Assembly (NCBI GenBank): GCA_029051965.1
Contig: JAIDJZ010000224.1
Coordinates: 1 to 9,722 of the forward strand
Length of the DNA: 9,722 bases
Direction of reading: 5' to 3'
Source of the DNA: Paramuribaculum sp.
Lineage (GTDB): Bacteria; Bacteroidota; Bacteroidia; Bacteroidales; Muribaculaceae
Shown here: one piece after another, positions 1 through 7,511 of the stretch
Layout: every line of letters starts with the position of its first letter
Numbering within the stretch: position 1 is the first letter of the stretch
Translations under genes and position numbers: made by a program
The notes under the pieces: model-generated
Told to the model about the DNA's origin: nothing
The model's database searches: none
The model's input: only the letters and a program-made list of their open reading frames with translations

Positions 1-964
1 TTGTTTCTTTCGTCACTTCTGTTTTCTGTGATGACGCCGGTGCCTTATTGGCTGTCGAGTCGGCCGGCGCGCTTGAAGGACGGTTTTTCGCCGCGGGGAT
101 TGGCTTCTCCGACTTCACGACCGATCTGATCCCGTCATCGAGCTGCGCCGTGGAGACTGTCGCCTCCTCTTCATTGTGTTCGGCGATGATATATTCCGGC
201 TTCGATTCCCGCGCATTGCGGCGGATTCCGACAATCTGCCCCTTCCATTTAAGAGAGATCTCTCTGTAGAAATCCCATCCTTTGGTGCTCATCACTTTCG
301 AATAGAGCAGTTTCAGACGGTCGAACTTGTCAGCAAGTGCGGTCGTGTCACCGATGTTTATCACATGTCCGCGGATCACCGGAACAAGGAGGATGTCATT
401 CGGCGATGACGCATTGATCATCGTTATTGCCTCGCGCCATTCGGGATGGTTCTCGACAAAGTCGACAACCGGAATGAGTGACGTCGCCGGAAACTCAGCC
501 GAGAAGTCTCCCTGTATGACCGGAACATCCAGAAAGTAACCCGATTCAGCTGCGATTTTCTTGCCGTCACGGTTGATGTAGTAGGAATGTCCGGCCGAAT
601 CGAAGATCCTCGCGAACGGACGCATCGGCCAGACGTCGATGAGGAGCTGACCAGAAGTCAGTATGTTGACTTCAACGCGCTCGATCTTGTCGAACGATGA
701 AAGCTGCTGCTCGATATCGTTGATGTCTATGTCCGAAAGCCGTGTCTTGCGGGCCTTTTCAGGAAGATCGCCAAGTTCATTGGCCAGCTCCTGTGGTGTG
801 ACGAAATGGATGTCGGCGGTGTCATGCACGGTTATAAGCACCCCCTCACACATTCGTGTGGCAGACGCGGACGTCGTGAAGAGCCACGCGGCTACCAGAT
901 AGCCCGCAACGAGCAGTGTCAGACCGGCGAAAAGCCAGGTGCGTGTGCGTGATGACAGTTTCAT
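1..964 (-). CDS. ftsQ: Cell division protein FtsQ, partial (C-terminus runs off the left edge)
   Basis: Reading from an ATG at 964 towards base 1 gives 321 codons without a stop, so the 3' end lies outside the window. The product is predicted to be a bitopic inner-membrane divisome protein that links cytoplasmic and periplasmic division proteins. Residues 1-9 are basic (MKLSSRTRT) and are followed by one hydrophobic segment at about 10-30. Next comes a periplasmic region that fits the POTRA and beta-domain layout: a helix-rich part at about 55-100, then RVEVNILTSGQLLIDVWPMRPFARI at 96-120, which resembles the FtsQ stretch where a strand leads into a proline- and arginine-bearing motif, then YYINRDGKKI at 128-137. 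The core seems to end near residue 250 (REISLKWKGQIVGIRR, 234-249). After that a polar tail rich in Ala, Ser, Pro, Lys, Glu and Thr runs to the edge. Identification rests on topology plus position directly after murC, where ftsQ normally sits; sequence conservation in this family is weak. The start is 31 bases after the murC stop, behind only a weak purine run (AAGAGA). Confidence 0.88.
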   Translation of the reverse strand, partial: MKLSSRTRTWLFAGLTLLVAGYLVAAWLFTTSASATRMCEGVLITVHDTADIHFVTPQELANELGDLPEKARKTRLSDIDINDIEQQLSSFDKIERVEVNILTSGQLLIDVWPMRPFARIFDSAGHSYYINRDGKKIAAESGYFLDVPVIQGDFSAEFPATSLIPVVDFVENHPEWREAITMINASSPNDILLVPVIRGHVINIGDTTALADKFDRLKLLYSKVMSTKGWDFYREISLKWKGQIVGIRRNARESKPEYIIAEHNEEEATVSTAQLDDGIRSVVKSEKPIPAAKNRPSSAPADSTANKAPASSQKTEVTKET

Positions 965-995
965 GATCTCTTGTCTATTGGAAATTGGTTCGGAT

Positions 996-2366
996 TCAGT
1001 TTGAACAGTTTCTTACGATTTCCGGCAGGTAGTTGCAGATGTCGCCTGCGCCGACGGTCAGCAACACGTCGAAGCCCTCCTTTTCGAGTGTCGCAACGAG
1101 ATCCTCCTTGACGACCAGACGCTTCTCGGGAGCGGTGATCCCTTTGAAAATGATTTCCGAAGTGACTCCGGGAATCGGAAGCTCGCGCGCCGGATAGATG
1201 TCGAGAAGAATGACTTTGTCTGCGGCCGAAAGTGCTTCCGCAAACTGTGGCGCGAAATCGCGTGTGCGCGAATAGAGGTGCGGCTGGAATGCGACTGTGA
1301 GCTTACGGTCGGGATAAAGGGCATGCACTGAAGCGATCGAGTTGCGGAGCTCGTCGGGATGGTGTGCGTAGTCGTCGATGACGACCGGTCCGGATTCCGG
1401 TTTGTGGTGGAATTCGAAACGTCGTTTCGGACCCATGAACGATCCCATAGCCTCACGCGCGGTCTCCTCTCTGAGTGTGCCGGTCGCCCACACTGCCGCC
1501 AGCGAGGCGACGGCGTTGGTGATGTTGATCTCGACGGGCACTCCGAGCGGAATGTCCGTGATGCGTCCTTCGGGATGTATGAAGTCAAAAATGATTGTTC
1601 CATTTCCGTAGCGGATGTTTTCGGCATGAAAATCGCCGCGATCGCGAGAATATGTGAATACTTTTACAGACTGGTCCGGACGTTCGGCAAGCTTGAGTCC
1701 GGTATGCTTTATCAGAACGCCTCCGGGCTGGATTAGTTCTGTGAAACGGGCAAAACTTTCAAGATAGGCTTCCTCGGTCCCGTAGATGTCGAGGTGGTCA
1801 GGATCTGTCGATGTGACAACCGCGACATAAGGGCGCAGATGATGGAACGAGCGGTCATATTCGTCAGCTTCCACGACGCTGTAGTCCGAGTTCTCGTCAA
1901 GCAGGAAGTTGGTGTTGTAGTTGCGGAGCACACCCCCCAGAAACGCATTGCATCCCTCGGGAGAACTGTGCATCAGGTGGGCGGCCATCGATGAGGTCGT
2001 GGTCTTTCCGTGAGTCCCTGAGAAGCAGAGCGCTTTGCTCTGACGCGTTACGAGACCGAGCACCGCCGCGCGTTTTGTCACTTCAAATCCGTTGGCTCTG
2101 AACCAGGACAGACCCGGATGAGTGTCAGGGATTGCAGGGGTGTAGACGACCAGTGTGTCCTCCGGCGAGCGGAATGCTTCCGGGATTGCTTCGGCGCTGT
2201 CGTCGAATGTGATTTCGACTCCTTCCTGTTCAAGCGCGGCTGTCAGATCGGTGGGAGTGCGGTCATAGCCTCCGATGCGATACCCGCGTGAAAGGAAATA
2301 ACGTTCGAGGGCAGCCATTCCGATTCCGCCCGCTCCTATGAAGAATATGTTTTTCTTGCAGTTCAT
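996..2366 (-). CDS. murC: UDP-N-acetylmuramate--L-alanine ligase MurC
   Basis: Cytoplasmic ATP-dependent ligase that joins L-Ala to UDP-MurNAc, the first step in building the stem peptide. The 456 residues match the usual family length. The N-terminal Rossmann-like UDP-binding domain has GAGGIG at 11-16. The central ATPase domain has the P-loop GTHGKTTT at 117-124 (bases 1995-2018), EADEYD at 166-171 and TSTDPDHLDIY at 185-195. GPKRRFE at 312-318 leads into the C-terminal domain, which has DDYAHHPDE at 331-339, QPHLYSRT at 361-368, YPAREL at 391-396 and GAGDI at 439-443. The His in GTHGKT and the DDYAHHP motif distinguish MurC from MurD, MurE and MurF; Mpl is the nearest alternative but is usually found outside this cluster. 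The ATG overlaps the murG stop by 4 bases (ATGA), which both fixes the start and suggests translational coupling. All expected motifs look intact. Confidence 0.98.
   Translation of the reverse strand: MNCKKNIFFIGAGGIGMAALERYFLSRGYRIGGYDRTPTDLTAALEQEGVEITFDDSAEAIPEAFRSPEDTLVVYTPAIPDTHPGLSWFRANGFEVTKRAAVLGLVTRQSKALCFSGTHGKTTTSSMAAHLMHSSPEGCNAFLGGVLRNYNTNFLLDENSDYSVVEADEYDRSFHHLRPYVAVVTSTDPDHLDIYGTEEAYLESFARFTELIQPGGVLIKHTGLKLAERPDQSVKVFTYSRDRGDFHAENIRYGNGTIIFDFIHPEGRITDIPLGVPVEINITNAVASLAAVWATGTLREETAREAMGSFMGPKRRFEFHHKPESGPVVIDDYAHHPDELRNSIASVHALYPDRKLTVAFQPHLYSRTRDFAPQFAEALSAADKVILLDIYPARELPIPGVTSEIIFKGITAPEKRLVVKEDLVATLEKEGFDVLLTVGAGDICNYLPEIVRNCSN
2363..2366 (-). promoter_or_regulatory. ATGA stop-start overlap, murG-murC
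   Basis: The TGA of murG and the ATG of murC share bases in the sequence ATGA. Such overlaps commonly let a terminating ribosome restart on the next gene, which would keep MurG and MurC output linked. The overlap itself is seen directly; the coupling is inferred. Confidence 0.7.
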
Positions 2367-3475
2367 TTTCTGACAATATCGTAAATGCAGTCAATAATTT
2401 TTTCGTCACTGTCGCGCAGAGCCATCCTGAGCGCATTTTCCCCGAGGCTCTTGCGTTTGTCGCTGTCGTTCATCAGTTCCGTGATGACTCCGCCAAGCTT
2501 CTCTTCTGCCTCCGCGTCAAGAACCATAACTGCGGCATCGCGGTCGGCGAGTGCCTGGGCGTTTTTGCGCTGATGGTCTTCGGCAACGTTGGGCGACGGA
2601 ACCAGAACAGAGGGCATTCCGAGCAGCTGGATCTCTGAGATGGTGCTTGCGCCGGCGCGGGACACGACCAGATCAGCAGCGCGGTATGCCGCGGCCATGT
2701 CGGAGATAAACGCTGTTGCGCGGACATCTTTCTTGCCTTCGGCTATCGCCTGACACTCTTCGACATAGAGTTTGCCTGTCTGCCAGAGTACCTGAGCGCC
2801 CGTGGCCGTCAGCTCGTCGAGGCAGCGGCTGATGCTGCGGTTGATGGTGCGCGCTCCGAGGCTGCCGCCGACAACGAGGATAAGAGGTTTCGACGAGTCC
2901 ATTCCGAGCCGACGGATTGCCGTCGCGCGGTCCATGTCTGCCCCGACGATTTCAGCCCTGACCGGATTGCCGGTCATGACGATTGATTCTTCCGGGAAGA
3001 ACCGCTCCATCTTTTCATAGGCCACACAGATTTTCCGGGCTTTTTTCGAGAGCATCTTGTTGGTCACTCCGGCATATGAGTTCTGTTCCTGAAGGAGTGT
3101 CGGAATTCCCTTTGCCTGGGCTTTCTTCAGAACCGGTCCGGAGGCGTAGCCGCCAACTCCGACCGCAATGTCGGGCTGAAAATCGCGGATCACCTTTCCG
3201 GCGAGTCTCACACTTTTGATCAGCTTGAGAACAACGCTGACGTTACGCCACAGACGGCGGCGGTCGAAGCCTGCGACGGGCAGACCGACAATCTTGTAGC
3301 CGGCCGCCGGGACGCGCTCCATTTCCATACGGCCGAGGGCGCCGACGAAAAGAATCTCGGTGCGGGGATCCCGGCGACGCAGGGCATTGGCGATCGCAAC
3401 GGCCGGGAAGATGTGGCCGCCTGTGCCACCGCCGCTGATGATCACTCGTAAGGGTCGTTTATCTTGTTTTGACAT
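2363..3475 (-). CDS. murG: UDP-N-acetylglucosamine--N-acetylmuramyl-(pentapeptide) pyrophosphoryl-undecaprenol GlcNAc transferase MurG
   Basis: Peripheral membrane glycosyltransferase (GT-B fold, family GT28) on the cytoplasmic face. It transfers GlcNAc from UDP-GlcNAc to lipid I to give lipid II. The 370-residue product has the family's glycine-rich motifs: GGGTGGH at 15-21 in the N-terminal acceptor domain, GVGGYASGP at 106-114, and LLQEQNS at 127-133. In the C-terminal donor domain it has VVGGSLGA at 201-208, SRAGASTISE at 272-281, and PSPNVAEDHQRKNA at 293-306, which forms part of the UDP-GlcNAc site in characterised MurG. The basic residues DRRRLWRN at 71-78 lie where membrane association could occur, but that is inference. 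The gene starts 41 bases after ftsW behind an A-rich leader with no clear Shine-Dalgarno sequence, and its TGA overlaps the murC ATG. No odd features seen. Confidence 0.98.
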   Translation of the reverse strand: MSKQDKRPLRVIISGGGTGGHIFPAVAIANALRRRDPRTEILFVGALGRMEMERVPAAGYKIVGLPVAGFDRRRLWRNVSVVLKLIKSVRLAGKVIRDFQPDIAVGVGGYASGPVLKKAQAKGIPTLLQEQNSYAGVTNKMLSKKARKICVAYEKMERFFPEESIVMTGNPVRAEIVGADMDRATAIRRLGMDSSKPLILVVGGSLGARTINRSISRCLDELTATGAQVLWQTGKLYVEECQAIAEGKKDVRATAFISDMAAAYRAADLVVSRAGASTISEIQLLGMPSVLVPSPNVAEDHQRKNAQALADRDAAVMVLDAEAEEKLGGVITELMNDSDKRKSLGENALRMALRDSDEKIIDCIYDIVRK

Positions 3476-3516
3476 TGTTTGTTTCGTTTTTGAGGTTTTG
3501 GGGTTGGTCCGGACGC

Positions 3517-4785
3517 TCAGAGCTGTGAGGGGTTTTCTGCCTGGAGTTCTTCCGGAAGAACATCGATTTCATTCTTGATGTCGCGTCGTTTGCTTCCGGT
3601 GCGTACGGCGAACCGGCTGACACTGAGCATTATTCCGAATGCTATTGATGTGACGAAGATCGACGATCCGCCTTTGGAGATAAGCGGCAGCGGCTGTCCC
3701 GAAACCGGAATAGCGCCGGTCACGATCGAGATATGGAACAGTGCCTGATAGACAATGAACAGTGCCATCCCGATGACAAGCAGCGCCGGGAAGGCTCTGG
3801 AACATCGCGAGGCTATACGGCTTGCCCTTCCGAGCAGCCAGAGATAGAGCGTCAGCACGATGAGGCCACCCCAGAGACCGAGTTCCTCGACAATGATCGA
3901 ATAGATGTAGTCGGTGAAAGCGAGAGGCAGTCGGGCTGTTTCGCGGGAGTTCCCGGGCATCACTCCGGTCAGACCGCCGTGGGCCTGAGCAATGTAGCCG
4001 AGCATCTCCTGACGGTTTTCGCTCGTGATCGGCTGTTCATATTTAGGCGTTCCGTCGCCTCCGAAGTTCGACAGGCGTTCGACCCAGGTGTCTATGCGCG
4101 ATCCGCCGAGAAAACTTGCCACCGCCAGAAAGATGAGAAAGCAGATGCCATAGATGCCAAGCACCATGAAGATCTTTTTCCCGATTCCTGAAATCAGCAT
4201 CATCGAGAAGGATATGCCCATCAGCAGCACTGTGTTCGAAAGCCCCTGCGGGAGGAGTAGAGCTCCGAAAATCAGGATTATCGTGGCGGTCACGATCACA
4301 GCCGATGTCTTGACTCCTCCGTTCTTCAGCTGATAGCGCGACATGATGAGCGCCACGACCATAGCGGCTGTGAGTTTAAGGAATTCTGCCGGCTGAAGCG
4401 AGAAGAACACGAGGCTGAACGAGCGGCGCGCGCCGTTGATTTCCTCGCCGAAGGCAAGCGTGTAGAGCATCATGCCGACGCTGAGAAAGGCAAAGAGCGG
4501 GATCGAGCGAAGGATCGTCCGGTAGTGGGTGCGCTGAAGTCCGTAGATGATCCCCAGACCTGCAAGCAGCATCGCGCCGTGGCGTATGATTGTGCCGTAG
4601 ACACCCATGCCGGCGACCGCCACTTCGCGTGAAGAGGCGCTGTAAAGCTCGACGACGGAAATGATCACAAGGCAGATGTAGATGCCCCAGATGTGTTTGT
4701 CGCCTTTTGCAACAGGCGCAAGACGGGGATCTGTTTCCTTTTTTATCGTTTCGATAGGGGCGGAGAGTATGTCGGATGAATTCAT
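3517..4785 (-). CDS. ftsW: Septal peptidoglycan glycosyltransferase FtsW (SEDS family)
   Basis: Polytopic inner-membrane SEDS protein that polymerises lipid II at the division site together with its partner class B PBP, FtsI, encoded upstream here. The 422-residue product has a hydrophilic cytoplasmic N-terminus of about 30 residues and then about ten hydrophobic segments, roughly at 33-50, 62-83, 93-113, 128-148, 161-178, 183-199, 204-225, 296-318, 333-352 and 374-392. Family motifs are NGARRSFSL at 117-125, QPAEFLKL at 131-138, TDYIYSIIVEELGLWGG at 291-307 and TGAIPVSGQPLPLISKGGSS at 356-375. Asp292 lies in the large extracytoplasmic loop and matches the position of the catalytic Asp reported for RodA and FtsW. 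RodA is the main alternative, but the place between murD and murG argues for FtsW. The charged C-terminus (RTGSKRRDIKNEIDVLPEEL, 395-414) is cytoplasmic. The ATG lies 48 bases after the murD stop. The Lys in ISKGGSS replaces the Tyr common in Proteobacteria. Confidence 0.96.
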   Translation of the reverse strand: MNSSDILSAPIETIKKETDPRLAPVAKGDKHIWGIYICLVIISVVELYSASSREVAVAGMGVYGTIIRHGAMLLAGLGIIYGLQRTHYRTILRSIPLFAFLSVGMMLYTLAFGEEINGARRSFSLVFFSLQPAEFLKLTAAMVVALIMSRYQLKNGGVKTSAVIVTATIILIFGALLLPQGLSNTVLLMGISFSMMLISGIGKKIFMVLGIYGICFLIFLAVASFLGGSRIDTWVERLSNFGGDGTPKYEQPITSENRQEMLGYIAQAHGGLTGVMPGNSRETARLPLAFTDYIYSIIVEELGLWGGLIVLTLYLWLLGRASRIASRCSRAFPALLVIGMALFIVYQALFHISIVTGAIPVSGQPLPLISKGGSSIFVTSIAFGIMLSVSRFAVRTGSKRRDIKNEIDVLPEELQAENPSQL

Positions 4786-4833
4786 GATTGGGAAAATATT
4801 ATCGGATGTTGGATTTAGCAGTCGTGTTTGGAA

Positions 4834-6189
4834 TCAGCGGAGACGTCTGACGGCTTCTTTGAACAGGTCGCCTCGGTTTTCATAGGAGGTGAAGAGGTCG
4901 AAGCTTGCGCAGCAGGGCGAGAGAAGGACAGTGTCGCCGTCGGACGCGAATGAGCGGGCAGCCTCTACGGCTTCCTCAAGCGAGTGGGTGTCGGCGATCT
5001 GCGGGACCTCTTTCCCAAAGAACTCCATCAGTTTGGCGTTGTCCTTGCCCATGCAGACGATTGCCTTGACTTTCTGCTTGACAAGCGGCAGGATTTCCGA
5101 GTAGTCGTTGCCTTTGTCCTTGCCTCCGAGAATCAGCACGACGGAGGGAGCGCCTCCGGGCATGCTTTCGAGGGCATACCAGCATGAGTTGACGTTTGTA
5201 GCCTTCGAGTCATTGATCCAGCGGACGCCATCGACAGTGGCTACGTATTCCAGACGGTGCTCGACGCCTTCGAAGTTCGAAAGAGCCCGGCGGATGTCGT
5301 CTTTCCTGATGTTGAGAAGGCATGCCGAAAGGCCGGCAGCCATTGAGTTGTAGAGGTTGTGGAGTCCGTTGAGTGCCAGTTCGGCGCGTGGCATCTCCAT
5401 CGAGGTCGCGGGGGTGTCGATCACGAGATTGTCCTCGTCGTTGACATATGATCTGGTTTCCTCTTCGATGTGTTCGGCGAAAGGATACATGCGCGCTTCC
5501 GTTGTCACCTGTTCGAGCTGACGGCGGATGACGGGATCATCCTGCCAGAAGATGAAGGCGTCTTCGCAGGTGAGGTTGTTGAGAATGCGGAACTTTGCGT
5601 TGATATAGTTCTGCATCTCATAGTCGTAGCGATCGAGATGGTCGGGGGTTATGTTGAGAATGACGGCCACGTTGGCTTTGAAGTCATACATGTTTTCGAG
5701 CTGAAACGACGAAAGTTCGATGACGTAGACATCGTGGGGTGAGCGGGCTACCTGAAGAGCCAGGCTGCGCCCTACGTTTCCGGCCATACCGACGTTGAGT
5801 CCGGCATCGGAAAGTATGTGGTAGGTCAGCATCGTAGTCGTTGTCTTGCCGTTGCTGCCGGTGATGCAGACCATTTTGGCATCGGTATAGCGGCCGGCAA
5901 ACTCGATTTCGGAGATGACGGGTATACCACGCTCGACGATTGCTCTGACCATCGGTGCGGTTGGCGGTATGCCGGGACTCTTGACAACCAGATCCGCGTC
6001 GAGGATTTTTTCAGGCGTGTGGCTGCCCTGTTCCCACTCGATTCCTTCGGCATCGAGCTGGGCGGCATAGTGCGGAGCGATTTTCCCCATGTCGGAGAGA
6101 AACACCTTCATTCCTTTGTCTTTTCCGAGGATGGCGGCGCCGACACCGCTTTCTCCTCCTCCTAAAACAACCAGTTTTTCTGTTTTCAT
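4834..6189 (-). CDS. murD: UDP-N-acetylmuramoylalanine--D-glutamate ligase MurD
   Basis: Cytoplasmic ATP-dependent ligase that adds D-Glu to UDP-MurNAc-L-Ala, the second stem-peptide step. The 451 residues fit the family. The N-terminal domain opens with the nucleotide-sugar loop GGGESGVG at 10-17 and has KSPGIPP at 70-76. The central ATPase domain has the P-loop GSNGKTTT at 111-118 (bases 5836-5859), GNVG at 137-140, ELSSFQLE at 158-165, NITPDHLDRY at 179-188 and GLHNLYN at 275-281. The linker EGVEHRLEYV at 307-316 leads to the C-terminal domain with NDSKATN at 326-332, GGKDKG at 355-360 and LSPCCASFDLF at 423-433. The GSNGKT loop and the NDSKATN motif separate MurD from the other Mur ligases. 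One small oddity is Cys-Cys in LSPCCASF, where many MurD proteins have Ala-Cys. The start lies 2 bases after the mraY TAA, so translation is probably coupled. Confidence 0.98.
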   Translation of the reverse strand: MKTEKLVVLGGGESGVGAAILGKDKGMKVFLSDMGKIAPHYAAQLDAEGIEWEQGSHTPEKILDADLVVKSPGIPPTAPMVRAIVERGIPVISEIEFAGRYTDAKMVCITGSNGKTTTTMLTYHILSDAGLNVGMAGNVGRSLALQVARSPHDVYVIELSSFQLENMYDFKANVAVILNITPDHLDRYDYEMQNYINAKFRILNNLTCEDAFIFWQDDPVIRRQLEQVTTEARMYPFAEHIEEETRSYVNDEDNLVIDTPATSMEMPRAELALNGLHNLYNSMAAGLSACLLNIRKDDIRRALSNFEGVEHRLEYVATVDGVRWINDSKATNVNSCWYALESMPGGAPSVVLILGGKDKGNDYSEILPLVKQKVKAIVCMGKDNAKLMEFFGKEVPQIADTHSLEEAVEAARSFASDGDTVLLSPCCASFDLFTSYENRGDLFKEAVRRLR

Positions 6190-6191
6190 TC

Positions 6192-7454
6192 TTATCGTAT
6201 TTTCAGTGTGACGAAGGTGATTGCTGCAAGGAGAATGGCGACAATCCAGAATCGCACAACGAGTTTCTGTTCAGGTACGGGGTTGAACGGGCGTCGGAAG
6301 ATCGCGTCGAGGCAGTCGGCGCCCGATTTCTGGAAATGGTGGTGGAGAGGGGTGCATTTGAAGATGCGGCGGGGTGTGCCGTAGCGCTTCTTGGTGAACT
6401 TGTAGTAGCTGACCTGCATCATGACGGAAAGGTTTTCAATCAGGAAGATTCCGCAGAGAATCGGAGTCAGGAGTTCCTTTCGGGTGAGGATCGCGAAGAC
6501 GGCGATGATGCCTCCGATTGTCAGCGATCCGGTGTCGCCCATGAAAACCTGGGCGGGGTTGGCGTTATACCAGAGGAATCCTGTCAGCGCTCCGATGAAG
6601 GCGGCCATGAAGACAACAAGTTCCGAGCTCTCGGGAATGAAGAGTATGTTGAGGTATGAGGCGTAGACGACGTGGCCCCCGAGATAGGCCATGATCAGCA
6701 GCGCGACCCCTATGATTGCCGAGGTCCCTGCACACAGTCCGTCGACTCCGTCGGTCAGATTGGCTCCGTTGGAGATCGCCATGACAACGAGGATCGTGAT
6801 GAGGATGAACACGATCCAGCCTGCGGTCGGTCCCCAGTCGCCCATCCATTTGGTCAGCCACTGATAGTCGAAGTTGTTGTTTTTGACAAACGGAATGGTT
6901 GTCTGCGGGCTCTTGACGTTTTCAGGACGGTAGGTGACGACTGTTTCGGTCGGGTCGGCGGAGCGCATCTCGACATTCTCGCGCACGACGACGTCGGGGC
7001 TGAGCCACATTGTCAGTCCTACGATCAGTCCGAGCCCGAGCTGGCCGACTATCTTGAATTTGCCTTTCATGCCGTCCTTGTTGTGGCGTTTGAGCTTGAG
7101 GTAATCGTCGAGGAAGCCGAGGATTCCGAGCCAGATGGTCGAGATGATCATCAGAAGCATGTAGACGTTCGTAAGGTCGCCGACAAGCAGACAGGGGATG
7201 AGGATTGCAAGAATGATGATGATTCCTCCCATTGTCGGAGTGCCTTTTTTTGTGTTTTCGCCCTGAAGGCCGAGGTCGCGTACAATTTCGCCGACCTGAA
7301 GCTGGCGGAGCCGGTCGATTATCTTACGGCCGAAAACGAGCGCTATGAAAAGGGCAAGGACGAATGAGGCCCCTGAGCGGAAGGTAATATAGTCCATGAG
7401 TCTGACGCCGGGAAGTCCGGAGTCGCGCAGCAGATCGAAAAGGTAGTAAAGCAT
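6192..7454 (-). CDS. mraY: Phospho-N-acetylmuramoyl-pentapeptide transferase MraY
   Basis: Integral membrane enzyme that transfers phospho-MurNAc-pentapeptide from UDP to undecaprenyl phosphate, forming lipid I. Diagnostic motifs are KGTPTMGG at 70-77, LGFLDDYLKL at 112-121 (catalytic-site pair Asp116 and Asp117), NLTDGVDGL at 232-240, FMGDTGSLTIGG at 304-315 and PLHHHFQ at 369-375. The GTPTMGG and HHH motifs exclude the related WecA and Rfe transferases. About ten hydrophobic segments are visible, the last at about 399-417. At 420 residues the protein is about 60 longer than E. coli MraY. The extra length lies mainly in a polar loop at about 155-205 (ADPTETVVTYRPENVKSPQ, then KNNNFDYQWL), between the fourth and fifth membrane segments; by standard MraY topology this loop may face the periplasm. 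Long MraY proteins of this kind are usual in Bacteroidota. The ATG lies 57 bases after murE, and the TAA is 2 bases before murD. Confidence 0.98.
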   Translation of the reverse strand: MLYYLFDLLRDSGLPGVRLMDYITFRSGASFVLALFIALVFGRKIIDRLRQLQVGEIVRDLGLQGENTKKGTPTMGGIIIILAILIPCLLVGDLTNVYMLLMIISTIWLGILGFLDDYLKLKRHNKDGMKGKFKIVGQLGLGLIVGLTMWLSPDVVVRENVEMRSADPTETVVTYRPENVKSPQTTIPFVKNNNFDYQWLTKWMGDWGPTAGWIVFILITILVVMAISNGANLTDGVDGLCAGTSAIIGVALLIMAYLGGHVVYASYLNILFIPESSELVVFMAAFIGALTGFLWYNANPAQVFMGDTGSLTIGGIIAVFAILTRKELLTPILCGIFLIENLSVMMQVSYYKFTKKRYGTPRRIFKCTPLHHHFQKSGADCLDAIFRRPFNPVPEQKLVVRFWIVAILLAAITFVTLKIR

Positions 7455-7511
7455 TGTCGGATCGGATCTGAATGGAATAATCGGTTAAACGGAAGTCTGA
7501 GGAGTAGCGGA

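Noticed and set aside
48..902. Several short plus-strand open frames in the left 900 bases
   Set aside because: The minus strand has one continuous 321-codon frame here with a membrane anchor and FtsQ-like layout, in the right place after murC. The plus-strand frames are short and overlap one another.
1058..1627. Minus-strand open frame of 189 codons inside murC in another frame
   Set aside because: Ser- and Arg-rich out-of-frame translation of murC; all murC motifs are in the other frame.
3733..4191. Plus-strand open frame of 152 codons opposite ftsW
   Set aside because: Contained in ftsW; hydrophilic product with no motif. Regarded as a shadow.
6672..7367. Plus-strand open frame of 231 codons opposite mraY
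   Set aside because: Very acidic, His- and Asp-rich product antisense to membrane-segment codons. No domain, no plausible leader, and mraY explains the whole stretch.
7455..7511. Possible promoter or small regulatory element in the murE-mraY spacer
   Set aside because: The minus strand shows a short tandem-like GATCCGATCCGA but no -7 or -33 match and no stem-loop; too short and weak to call.
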